From contig JALOQX010000006.1 in the NCBI GenBank assembly GCA_025459265.1, positions 1-49,953 on the forward strand: a stretch of 49,953 nt of DNA. Reading direction: 5' to 3'. The notes beneath the pieces were generated by a model. That model did not search any database, was not told the DNA's origin, and was given only the letters and a program-made list of their open reading frames with translations. Within the stretch, counting starts at the first letter, position 1. The number at the start of each line of letters is the position of its first letter. Origin of the DNA: Pirellulaceae bacterium (GTDB lineage Bacteria; Planctomycetota; Planctomycetia; Pirellulales; Pirellulaceae). Below are positions 19,464 through 33,043 of the stretch, piece after piece. Both the position numbers and the translations under genes were made by a program.

Positions 19464-20405
19464 CTAACGCGGCTCCTTCCGCTCGTGAGCGCGCCGACCT
19501 GGGTGCGCTTCGCTTTCACGGACAATCGACAAGAACAACTCTTCCAGCGTCGTCGTGGGATGATCCATCTGCACCAGCTCGCCCCCGTGCCGGGCAATCA
19601 CCTGCCGGATCTCCTCCTCCGCTCCTGCCGACAGCCCCCGCGCGCGAATCTGCGTCTCGTCCTGCACCGTCAGCAACGTGTCGATCCGGCCGAGTTCCTT
19701 CAGTTCGCCCTGGTGCAGGATCGCGATCCGATCACACACGTCCTGAATGTCCGGCAACAGGTGGCTGCACAGCAACACGGTCTTGCCTTCCTCGCGGAGC
19801 CGTAAGATCAGGTCCTTCATCTCCCGCGTCCCGATCGGATCGAGACCCGTGGTCGGTTCGTCGAGCAGGATCAGCTCGGGGTCGTTGATCAGGGCCTGGG
19901 CCAGCCCGATCCGCCGCGTCATCCCCTTGGAGTACTCCTTGAGCTGCCGCCGCCGTGCCCAGTCCAGTTTCACGTCGGAGATCAGTCGATTAATCCGGTC
20001 CCGCCGCTCGGCTGCCGGAATGTTGAACAACCGGGCATAGAAGTCCAGCGTCTCCTCCGCGTTGAGGAACTTGTACAAGTAGGACTCCTCGGGCAAATAG
20101 CCGATCCGCTCGTTCTTGCCAACATCCGTGGCGTCCTTGCCAAACACCAACGCCCGGCCACTGGTCGGGAACAACAGCCCCAGTAACAGCTTGATCGTCG
20201 TCGTTTTGCCCGAGCCATTGGGGCCCAGCAGGCCGAAGATCTCGCCGCGGCGCACCTCCAGGTCCAAGGCCTTGAGGGCCCGCACCTTCTGGCGGCCCCA
20301 GAAATCGCGGTACACCTTGGTCAGATTCCGCGTCTCGATCACGACGTCCGTTGGCGACTCCGTGGCCGCTTGCGGCACCGATTGAACAACAACATCACTA
20401 CTCAT
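19464..20405 (-). CDS. ABC transporter ATP-binding protein
   Basis: A 313-residue ATPase, the partner of the permease immediately downstream. Walker A is [19 protein letters not shown], the signature is [16 protein letters not shown], Walker B is [15 protein letters not shown] and the switch His is in LLCSHLLPD. The signature reads YSKGM rather than LSGGQ, as is usual for NatA/CcmA-type exporters. The C-terminal stretch after about residue 215 holds a small regulatory domain of the DrrA/NatA kind. The ATG at 20405 (MSSDVVVQ) is preferred over an ATG at 20441 whose extra 12 residues are unrelated. No clear promoter was found for this strand in the 367-bp divergent gap. Confidence 0.88.
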   Translation of the reverse strand: MSSDVVVQSVPQAATESPTDVVIETRNLTKVYRDFWGRQKVRALKALDLEVRRGEIFGLLGPNGSGKTTTIKLLLGLLFPTSGRALVFGKDATDVGKNERIGYLPEESYLYKFLNAEETLDFYARLFNIPAAERRDRINRLISDVKLDWARRRQLKEYSKGMTRRIGLAQALINDPELILLDEPTTGLDPIGTREMKDLILRLREEGKTVLLCSHLLPDIQDVCDRIAILHQGELKELGRIDTLLTVQDETQIRARGLSAGAEEEIRQVIARHGGELVQMDHPTTTLEELFLSIVRESEAHPGRRAHERKEPR

Positions 20406-20498
20406 TGTGGGTGGTTTCCCTCGACGGTGAAACACGAACACGGATCGCCAGCTCAGGATCTGCCCGGCCAGCTTTTCTCGCGCCGGCTCGACCTGCCT

Positions 20499-20528
20499 TT
20501 GGACGACGCACGCGAGGTCGTCTATAGT
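20499..20528 (+). promoter_or_regulatory. sigma70-like promoter of folC
   Basis: TTGGAC (20499-20504), an 18-nt spacer and TATAGT (20523-20528) lie in the divergent gap 20406-20772. The predicted start near 20535 leaves a leader of about 240 nt, unusually long for a biosynthetic gene. Confidence 0.45.
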
Positions 20529-20557
20529 GTACGCTCCGCGCCAAACGATAGTTCAGG

Positions 20558-20710
20558 GGGTTCCCCCAAGGAACCCGAGGCCGTCTACCGGGGTCCGGCC
20601 GGGCTCCGTGGGCGCACCACAGACGATCCCAGTATAGGCCGGACGATGGAGCCCACAAGAAGCCAGGGCGAGGTGCGGACCCGCCACGCTCTCCGGGGCC
20701 ACGGCCCCGG
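20558..20710 (+). promoter_or_regulatory. structured leader of folC with at least two stable hairpins
   Basis: Within the 240-nt leader, GGGTTCC (20558-20564) pairs with GGAACCC (20570-20576) around a CCCAA loop. Further on, CCGGGGCC (20693-20700) pairs with GGCCCCGG (20703-20710) around AC. An additional GGGCTCC/GGAGCCC pair brackets the middle. There is no T-run after either hairpin. They could be attenuator-like or only REP-type repeats. No known riboswitch consensus was recognised. Confidence 0.35.
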
Positions 20711-20772
20711 GTGGAGGAGACGCCGGCGGGGAAGCGGGTGGCGGGGAGTTTCCGTGGAACAGGCAGCATTGC

Positions 20773-22224
20773 ATGGGATCGCCGGCTCGGATCGTGCGTG
20801 ACTACGAATCGGCCACCGCCTTTCTGTTTGGGCGGATCAACTACGAGCGGACTCGCCGCGTACCGTATCGGTCGCGCCGTTTCAAGCTGGATCGCATGCG
20901 ACAACTTGCCCATCGGCTGGGCGACCCGCAGCGGTCGTTTCCGGCCGTGCACATCGCCGGGACCAAGGGCAAAGGCTCGACGGCGGTGATGATGGCCAGC
21001 GTGCTGTCGGCGGCGGGCTATCGGACGGGTCTGTACACGTCGCCGCACCTCCAGCGGCTCGAAGAACGCTTCGTCGTGGACGGTCAGCCGTGTGATCCGG
21101 CGGTGCTGGTCGATCTCCTGGCGCGGATCGAACCGATTGTCCGCGACCTGGACCGCCGCACGGACGACCAGGGTGACAGCCAGGCCCCGACGTACTTTGA
21201 GATCACGACGGCCGCGGCGCTCCTCTACTTCCGGGACCGGCAGGTGGACGTGGCGGTGCTGGAGGTCGGTCTGGGCGGTCGACTCGATTCGACCAACATC
21301 TGCCATCCCGTCGTGTCGGCCATTACGACGATCAGTTTCGATCACACGCACATTCTGGGCAACACATTGGCGGCGATTGCCCGCGAGAAGGCGGGGATCA
21401 TCCGGCCGCTGGTCCCGGTGGTGACCGGGGTGAGCGAGCCCGAGCCGCGGGAGGTGATTGAGCGCTTGGCGGCGGAGCAGCGGACCACATTGCAGGTATT
21501 GGGACGCGACTTTGACTTTGACTATCACCCGGCGCTTGCGGGCGGCACCGCGGCCGGAGGGGATGGTCACGATGTGGGGAGTTGCCTGGACTATCGCGAG
21601 GGCGTCGGGGCAGAGCGTCAGGTTCTGGAGCGCGTATCGCTGCGGCTCCTGGGTCGGCATCAGGCGGTCAACGCGTCGGTCGCGCTGGCGATGTGCGGCC
21701 AGTTGCGCCGTGCCGGCTGGCGTGTGGACGAGGCGGCGATCCGCCGTGGGTTGCAGCGGGCGGCTTGTCCTGCCCGCGTGGAAATCGTATCGCGATCGCC
21801 TGACGTGATTCTGGACGCGGCCCACAACCCGGCATCGGTGGCGGCGCTGCTCGACACGCTGGCGGAACGTGCCCATCCGGGCCCGCGGCTGCTGGTGTTC
21901 GGCACCAGCGCGGACAAGGATGCCGCAGCGATGCTCGCCCAACTCCTGCCGCACTTCGACCACGTCGTCCTGACGCGCTACGTCAACAATCCCCGCGGGG
22001 TCGAGCCGCGCCGCCTGTATGAGCAGGCTCGCGCCCTGCAGCAGCAACAGGGCAGCTCACGCGCCACGCTGCATCAGCAGGCCGATCCGGAGTCCGCCTG
22101 GCGGCTGGCACGGACACTGATCTCGCCGGCCCACCTCGTGTGTGTCACCGGCTCGTTCTTCCTGGCCGCGGAGATCCGGCCGTTCATCGCGCAGCGGCAA
22201 CCGGCGGCGGCTTCCTGCAGCTAG
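20773..22224 (+). CDS. folC: folylpolyglutamate synthase / dihydrofolate synthase
   Basis: FolC ligates glutamate to dihydropteroate or to folates and belongs to the Mur ligase family. The 483-residue protein has the ATP motif HIAGTKGKGSTAVMM near residues 59-73. TGLYTSPHLQRLEERF follows near 88-103. EVGLGGRLDSTNI near 164-176 is the FolC-specific motif. FDHTHILGNTLAAIAREKAGII and LLGRHQAVNASVALAM complete the central domain. VILDAAHNPASVAALLD marks the C-terminal ligase domain, which is the standard order. The length is slightly above the usual 420-450 because of an insert near residues 250-280. The ATG at 20773 has only a weak GGAACAGG upstream. Its stop codon shares four bases (CTAG, 22221-22224) with the stop of the converging protease gene. 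Confidence 0.93.
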   Translation: MGSPARIVRDYESATAFLFGRINYERTRRVPYRSRRFKLDRMRQLAHRLGDPQRSFPAVHIAGTKGKGSTAVMMASVLSAAGYRTGLYTSPHLQRLEERFVVDGQPCDPAVLVDLLARIEPIVRDLDRRTDDQGDSQAPTYFEITTAAALLYFRDRQVDVAVLEVGLGGRLDSTNICHPVVSAITTISFDHTHILGNTLAAIAREKAGIIRPLVPVVTGVSEPEPREVIERLAAEQRTTLQVLGRDFDFDYHPALAGGTAAGGDGHDVGSCLDYREGVGAERQVLERVSLRLLGRHQAVNASVALAMCGQLRRAGWRVDEAAIRRGLQRAACPARVEIVSRSPDVILDAAHNPASVAALLDTLAERAHPGPRLLVFGTSADKDAAAMLAQLLPHFDHVVLTRYVNNPRGVEPRRLYEQARALQQQQGSSRATLHQQADPESAWRLARTLISPAHLVCVTGSFFLAAEIRPFIAQRQPAAASCS

Positions 22225-23519
22225 CCGAGGCGCTGTTGCAAGTACGCGACCGCCCGCTCCAGCTGGGGGTCGGGCACCTGCGCGGCAGGCTCAGCCGCCG
22301 GCGCCGCGCCGTCCGGCGCGACGGTCAGTACGTCTCTCGCACGCCGCTGTTCGTGCAGCAGGCGGTACTGCTCGTCCGTGAGATTCACCTCCAGTTCCGG
22401 TGCCGGACGCACGCCCCAGGGATCCTCCGGCGTGGCGTGGCGGCCCCGATGGATGTTCTGCCCGTTGGGGCGCCAGTAGCTGGCGGTGGTGAGCTTGAGG
22501 GCGCTGGCACCGCGCTCAAACGGGATGACATTCTGTACCGTACCCTTGCCCCAGGTGCGCTGTCCGGCAATCACCGCGCGGCCGTGATCGCACAGGCAGG
22601 CCGCGACGATCTCCGAAGCGCTGGCGGAGTACCGGTCGACCAGTACGACCAGGGGCGTATCCGCGTGGAAAATCGTCGTACGCGGCGACGCCTCGTGCCG
22701 TGACAGCTCAACCTCGCCGCGGCCCCGCGTGCTCACGATCAATCCGTGGTCCAGGAACATGTCGCAGGTGGCCACGGCCGCATCGAGCAGGCCTCCGACA
22801 TTGCCGCGCAAGTCCAGGATGACCGCACGGACCGGAGCGTCCTCGAACTTCAGGACCTCGCGCAGCTCGTCCGCCGTGTATTCCCCAAATGTCGTAATCC
22901 GGATGTAGCCGATCTGCGGATGACCGGCCAGGTGATAGTCCCAGCTGCCGTCGGGACGGATCGTATCGCCCAGCACCGACTTGGTGCGAATCAGCTCGCG
23001 CACGATCGTGAGGCGCACCGGCTGCGTGTCGTGTACGTGGCGGATCAGCAATTCCACGGTGGAGCCCGGCAGCCCTTTCATGTTCCGGATGGCCTCGTTC
23101 ATCTCCATGGTGCTGGTCGAAACCCCGTCGATTTCCAGGATCAGGTCACCGGCACGGATCCCCGCATGATATGCCGGGCTGTCGTAGACGGGGCTGACCA
23201 CCCGCAACTCCTCCGCCTCGGGCGGGCCTTCCACGACGATCCCAATGCCGATGAACTCCTGATCGATGTTCTGCCGGAACTGCTGGAACTGATCGGGCGT
23301 GATGTAATCGGAGTATTCATCCAGTTCGCTGACCATGCCGCGCATGGCAGACTCGAACAGATCACGGCGCTCCACAGGGTCGACATAGTTGTCCTCGATC
23401 AGGCCCATCGCCAGCGAGATCATCGAGGCGTAGCGGTTGCGCGTCGCCTTGGCGTAGCAGGCGAGGGACAGCACGGCGACGACCAGGATCGTCACCAGGT
23501 TGCGCGTCGGCATCGGCAC
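22221..23519 (-). CDS. S41-family C-terminal processing peptidase with PDZ domain
   Basis: Carboxyl-terminal processing proteases cleave exported proteins from the C-terminus in the periplasm. The 432-residue product has a hydrophobic N-terminal anchor (about residues 8-22) and a PDZ domain near 100-180 (SPAYHAGIRAGDLILEIDG). The S41 core carries LRGNVGGLLDAAV near 238-250, Ser300 in SASASEIVAACL and Lys325 in TWGKGTVQ. The spacing Ser to Lys of 25 residues matches the E. coli Tsp pair. A proline/alanine-rich linker and a short C-terminal stretch end the protein. It is 15 nt downstream of the sulfatase stop on the same strand, so the two may be co-transcribed. A functional link is not evident. 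Confidence 0.92.
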   Translation of the reverse strand: MPMPTRNLVTILVVAVLSLACYAKATRNRYASMISLAMGLIEDNYVDPVERRDLFESAMRGMVSELDEYSDYITPDQFQQFRQNIDQEFIGIGIVVEGPPEAEELRVVSPVYDSPAYHAGIRAGDLILEIDGVSTSTMEMNEAIRNMKGLPGSTVELLIRHVHDTQPVRLTIVRELIRTKSVLGDTIRPDGSWDYHLAGHPQIGYIRITTFGEYTADELREVLKFEDAPVRAVILDLRGNVGGLLDAAVATCDMFLDHGLIVSTRGRGEVELSRHEASPRTTIFHADTPLVVLVDRYSASASEIVAACLCDHGRAVIAGQRTWGKGTVQNVIPFERGASALKLTTASYWRPNGQNIHRGRHATPEDPWGVRPAPELEVNLTDEQYRLLHEQRRARDVLTVAPDGAAPAAEPAAQVPDPQLERAVAYLQQRLG

Positions 23520-23534
23520 ATCCTCGGGGAACGG

Positions 23535-25046
23535 TTACTCGCGGTAGGTCCCGAAGCGAAAGGCATCCCATTCTGGCACCTCGCGCGCGTCCCGCACGAG
23601 GGATCGGATCTGCGCCACGACCTCCGGGTGTTGATCGGCCACGTCGGTGGTCTCCCCCACGTCGACCTCCAGATCATACAGTTCCCAGGGCGCCTCCGGA
23701 TGCTGGCGCACGTCCCGTTGTACGCCTTTCCACCGCCCGAGCCGGGCCGCCAGTTGGCCACCGTACCCCGCAAAGTCCCACACCAGATGCGGATGGTGCT
23801 GTGGTTGCGGTTGTCCCCGCAGCGTCGGCAGGTAGCTCAGACCGTCGGTGGCGACCGGCGGCGATTGACCGGCCACCTCCAAGATCGTGGCCAGGGCGTC
23901 GTAGTGCGCCGACACCAGCGCGCTGACCGTGTTGGGTGGCACGCGGCCCGGCCACCGCACCAGCAGCGGCACGCGCAGGCCTCCTTCATAGACCGATCCC
24001 TTGCGGCCGCGGAGCGGGCCGACACTGGCGAAGAACTCGGCGTCCACCTGCTCGTGCAGGTGCGTCGTACCGTTGTCGGAAGTCACGAACACGATCGTCT
24101 GCTCGTCCAGTTGCAGTTCGTCCAGCAGGTCCAGCAGGCGGCCGACCTGCCGGTCAAAGTACGAGATCATGGCCGCATACGCGGCCCGCGGCGTCGGATG
24201 CGGCTGGTACGCGTCTCCGGTGTAGGGCGTCTCCGGCCAACGCCCCGCGTAGACCGCCAGATCCTCGTCGGGCACCTGCAGGGGCAGGTGTGGGAGCACC
24301 GTCGCGTAATAGACAAAGAACGGCCGTTGGCGATGCTGGCGAATGAAGTCCAGCATCTGGTCGGCGATTACGTGCGGCGCGTACTGACGCCCCGTCGGCC
24401 CGCGCGTATTGCCCTCCAGCCACCGCTGCTGCTGGTCGTCCACCAGATAGCGCGGATACAGGTTATGGGCATGCCGTTGGCAGTTGTAGCCGAAGAAGCG
24501 CGCGAACCCCTGACGCAGCGGATCACCTGTGGTCCCCACGGCCCCCAGTCCCCACTTCCCGAAGGCACCGGTCGCGTATCCGGCCTGTTGCAGCAGGCTG
24601 GCGATCGTGGCCGTTCCTGCCGGCAGGGGCAGCTGACCGCCAAACGTGTCGCCGAAGGGATACTCGGGAGGCCGCACTTCCGTATTGTCCCGCACCCACG
24701 CGTGCCCCGCGTGCTTGCCGGTCAGCAGGCTGCACCGCGCCGGCGCGCAGACCGGAGCGCTGGTGTAATGCTGGGTGAACCGCATCCCTTCGGCGGCCAG
24801 GCGGTCGATGTGCGGCGTGAGGATCTTCTGCTGTCCGTAGCAGCCAAGCTCAGCGTAACCCAGATCATCGGCCAGGATGAGCACGATGTTCGGTGGTCGG
24901 GATTCCGCGGGCCAGGCCAGTCCCCCGCCGACCAGGATGCCGACCGCCAGAACGAGCGCGGAGCCGACGCGTGTGAGCCGCCCGGCAGCGGCACCGGTGA
25001 CGCGCCCTGGGGCCAGGCCGCCTGCGCGGGTGAGGTGGTGCCACAT
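23535..25046 (-). CDS. exported sulfatase (arylsulfatase-like)
   Basis: Sulfatases remove sulfate esters, for planctomycetes typically from algal or other sulfated polysaccharides. The 503-residue enzyme has a signal peptide or anchor near residues 29-47 and the metal-binding ADDLGYAELGCYG near 59-71. The formylglycine motif is CAPAR, with Cys100, then LLTGKHAGHAWVRDN. The usual C-x-P-x-R pattern holds, although Ala replaces the commoner Ser. Further metal-site residues appear in FVTSDNGTTHLHEQ and in RGRKGSVYEGGLRVPLLVRWPG. Activity requires Cys-to-formylglycine conversion by FGE or an anaerobic maturase; neither is recognised here (see findings). The ATG at 25046 is fixed by GGAGG 6 nt upstream; the open frame continues to 25184. 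Confidence 0.93.
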   Translation of the reverse strand: MWHHLTRAGGLAPGRVTGAAAGRLTRVGSALVLAVGILVGGGLAWPAESRPPNIVLILADDLGYAELGCYGQQKILTPHIDRLAAEGMRFTQHYTSAPVCAPARCSLLTGKHAGHAWVRDNTEVRPPEYPFGDTFGGQLPLPAGTATIASLLQQAGYATGAFGKWGLGAVGTTGDPLRQGFARFFGYNCQRHAHNLYPRYLVDDQQQRWLEGNTRGPTGRQYAPHVIADQMLDFIRQHRQRPFFVYYATVLPHLPLQVPDEDLAVYAGRWPETPYTGDAYQPHPTPRAAYAAMISYFDRQVGRLLDLLDELQLDEQTIVFVTSDNGTTHLHEQVDAEFFASVGPLRGRKGSVYEGGLRVPLLVRWPGRVPPNTVSALVSAHYDALATILEVAGQSPPVATDGLSYLPTLRGQPQPQHHPHLVWDFAGYGGQLAARLGRWKGVQRDVRQHPEAPWELYDLEVDVGETTDVADQHPEVVAQIRSLVRDAREVPEWDAFRFGTYRE

Positions 25047-25052
25047 GTTGTT

Positions 25053-25057
25053 CCTCC
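25053..25057 (-). promoter_or_regulatory. ribosome-binding site of the sulfatase gene
   Basis: GGAGG on the minus strand lies 6 nt before the ATG at 25046 and decides the start, since an in-frame ATG at 25184 has none. The 134-bp gap up to the signalling gene shows nothing else. Confidence 0.65.
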
Positions 25058-25180
25058 CCGTGCCCCAAACGGGCGCTCGCCCGCCGCCGCGGCGGTACCG
25101 GGACTTCACGAGCGCACGACGCGAAACTTCCCCCTGGCTGCCTCGGCGGCCCTGGACGGGCCGGTGCGGGAGCGCGGGAC

Positions 25181-31162
<5,982 letters not shown>

Positions 31163-31383
31163 CGGTTCGTTCGCCCGCCGTCCCGGGGAAACCCTGCCCC
31201 AGCCGTGCCCGGTCCCCCACGCATCTCGCCGTTCCGGATCGCTCCATCCTGCTCCGGCCCCCGTTCCTGACTCGCAACTCTAGCTCGTCCACTCCCGCCG
31301 GACGCCGGGTGACCATCGTGGCCGGCTCGCCTGACGAGCACCTGCCGACCCGACCGGCCGCACTGTCCCGCTACCTCGCCCAA

Positions 31384-31412
31384 TCGTCATAACTGGACTG
31401 ATCGTCTATACA
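31384..31412 (+). promoter_or_regulatory. candidate promoter of the D-lactate dehydrogenase-like gene
   Basis: TCGTCA (31384-31389), a 17-nt spacer and TATACA (31407-31412) lie 53 nt before the ATG. Each hexamer matches the consensus at 4 of 6. The rest of the 302-bp divergent gap 31163-31464 holds no recognisable motif, and no clear promoter for the minus-strand kinase gene was found. Confidence 0.3.
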
Positions 31413-31464
31413 GAAGGCGACGCGCCAGCACGAAAGTCCCATCACGGACCCCAGGAACCATGTC

Positions 31465-32607
31465 ATGCAGGACCAGGCACGCCTCCAATCCCTGATCGAA
31501 CGCCTGAAACTCCTGCCCGGTCTGGACGCGCGCACGTTCGATCGCGTGCTGCTGGAACTGGACCAGGCCGGTGCCGGCGGGGCGCCGGATCCATCCGGTC
31601 CGGTCCGCGTCACCGTATTTGACACCAAGGCACGCGATGTCGAATTCCTCGACGCGGCTAACGCGGGCCGCTGCGTGTTTCATTACGTGCGCGCCGCATT
31701 GAGCCGGGATACGGCGCACGCGGCCACCAACTCGAAAGTCGTCTGCGTCTTCGTCAATGACGAGTGTTCGGCGGACGTGCTCGAACAGCTGGCGGCGCTC
31801 GGCGTCGAACTGATCGCGCTCCGCTGCGCCGGGTTCAATCACGTCGATATGGACGCTTGCCGGCGGCTGAACCTGGATGTGGTCCGGGTTCCGGCCTATT
31901 CGCCGTACGCGGTGGCGGAATTCACCGTCGCCCTGATGATGACACTCAACCGACGCCTGCACCACGCGTACCAGCGCAACCGGTCGGGGAACTTCGTCCT
32001 GGACGGCTTGATGGGCTTCGACATGCACGGCAAGATCGCGGGCGTCATCGGGACCGGCCAGATCGGCCGCTGCACGATCGACATCCTGCGCGGGTTCGGC
32101 TGCCGGATCCTGGCCGTCGACAAGTACCCCGACAAACAACTGCTGGCGTGTCCTGACGTGCAGTATGTCGATCAGGACGTGCTGCTGCGCGAGTCGGATA
32201 TCGTCACGCTCCATGTCCCGCTCTTCCCCGAGACCTACCATCTGATCAACCAGGGGGCGATCGAGCGAATGAAACCGGGTGTCATGCTCATTAACACCAG
32301 CCGGGGGGGGCTGGTCGACACGCGCGCGCTGATCGCGGGTCTCAAGTCGGGTAAGATCGGCTCGGCCGGGTTGGACGTCTATGAAGAGGAAGCCGGAATC
32401 TTCTTCCACGACATGTCCGACAAGGTGCTGACCGACGATGTCCTGGCACGGCTCATGACCTTCAACAACGTCGTGGTCACGTCGCACCAGGCCTTCCTCA
32501 CGCGAGAAGCGATGGCCAACATCGCCGATACGACCTTGGCCAACATTGCGGAGTATGTGGCCGGTCGCCGCGGCGCGGAACTGACCCACGCCATTCGGCG
32601 GACGTAA
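31465..32607 (+). CDS. D-lactate dehydrogenase-like 2-hydroxyacid dehydrogenase
   Basis: The protein belongs to the D-isomer-specific 2-hydroxyacid dehydrogenases and resembles LdhA, which reduces pyruvate to D-lactate with NADH. Its 380 residues exceed the usual 330 by an N-terminal extension of about 45 residues that looks like a small helical cap. The NAD-binding motif is GVIGTGQIGR near 193-202. HVPLFPETYHLIN and INTSRGGLVDTRAL follow, and the catalytic His is in VVVTSHQAFLTREA near 345-358. The substrate segment LRCAGFNHVDMDA near 115-127 matches LdhA family members. No operon partner is adjacent. A hairpin follows the stop codon. Confidence 0.87.
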   Translation: MQDQARLQSLIERLKLLPGLDARTFDRVLLELDQAGAGGAPDPSGPVRVTVFDTKARDVEFLDAANAGRCVFHYVRAALSRDTAHAATNSKVVCVFVNDECSADVLEQLAALGVELIALRCAGFNHVDMDACRRLNLDVVRVPAYSPYAVAEFTVALMMTLNRRLHHAYQRNRSGNFVLDGLMGFDMHGKIAGVIGTGQIGRCTIDILRGFGCRILAVDKYPDKQLLACPDVQYVDQDVLLRESDIVTLHVPLFPETYHLINQGAIERMKPGVMLINTSRGGLVDTRALIAGLKSGKIGSAGLDVYEEEAGIFFHDMSDKVLTDDVLARLMTFNNVVVTSHQAFLTREAMANIADTTLANIAEYVAGRRGAELTHAIRRT

Positions 32608-32612
32608 GTGTC

Positions 32613-32632
32613 CCAAGGGCTCTCGCCCTTGG
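32613..32632 (+). terminator. strong hairpin after the D-lactate dehydrogenase-like gene
   Basis: CCAAGGGC (32613-32620) pairs with GCCCTTGG (32625-32632) around TCTC, 5 nt after the stop codon. There is no T-run, so it may be a Rho-independent-like stop, an mRNA-stabilising hairpin or the first unit of the repeat cluster that follows. A related GCCCTT-AAGGGC hairpin exists near 49599-49612. Confidence 0.4.
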
Positions 32633-32649
32633 CTGTGGACGATCGACCG

Positions 32650-32676
32650 TCCAGGCCTGCCTGGGATCGGTCGTAC
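32650..32676. repeat. 27-bp dispersed repeat, copy 1
   Basis: This 27-bp stretch is shared at 25 of 27 positions with 49688-49714. It is the core of a longer, imperfectly palindromic element around 32641-32672 and sits beside a CCCTTGG hairpin in both places, so a composite REP-like element is likely. Confidence 0.6.
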
Positions 32677-32771
32677 TCCGTCACGTCGCCCATGGGTGTC
32701 GTCCTCCCCACGCACTGCGGCATGCCTTCTGTCATCGACGACTTTGCGCATCTCCCCTCAACCGCCGCGGC

Positions 32772-32793
32772 AAATGTACCTGTCCCCTTTCCT
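32772..32793. repeat. motif resembling REP elements linked to RAYT transposases
   Basis: The stretch AATGTACCTGTCCCCTTT at about 32773-32790 is, from memory, similar to a motif common in repetitive extragenic palindromes near REP-associated transposases. No transposase gene lies nearby. The recall is uncertain, so this is a pointer rather than an assignment. Confidence 0.3.
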
Positions 32794-32882
32794 CCGACAA
32801 TCCGCGCGCGCTCGGGGCCCTTGCGTCGTTTACATTCTGGGTGCGGGCCGACACCGGGCAGTCGGCATGTCCGCTCCTGCTC

Positions 32883-33002
32883 TGTCACAGCCAAGAAAAC
32901 TGGGGTGGCTGGGGACGAACGAAGTGAGCCCCCAGCGGCGAAAAGCTGGGGGCGAGCTGACGCTCGACCCCAGCCACCCAATCCCAAAATCAAGCTGTGA
33001 CA
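32883..33002. repeat. 120-bp nested palindrome (REP- or MITE-like element)
   Basis: Three concentric perfect inverted repeats frame the element. The outer TGTCACAGC pairs at 32883-32891 and 32994-33002. The middle GGGTGGCTGGGG (32903-32914) pairs with 32968-32979. The inner GCCCCCAGC (32928-32936) pairs with GCTGGGGGC (32945-32953) around an 8-nt loop. It encodes nothing and lies 41 bp before the GspF-like operon. It is the main content of the 436-bp spacer 32608-33043. Confidence 0.7.
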
Positions 33003-33043
33003 AAAGCGCGAGACGGTTCGCGCTGTGGCGGTCGACGAGGGTC

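Noticed and set aside
32379-32993. Minus-strand open frame through the spacer after the D-lactate dehydrogenase-like gene
   Set aside because: It overlaps the confirmed gene end and runs through the REP-like palindrome. The translation reads as repeat-derived sequence with no domain.
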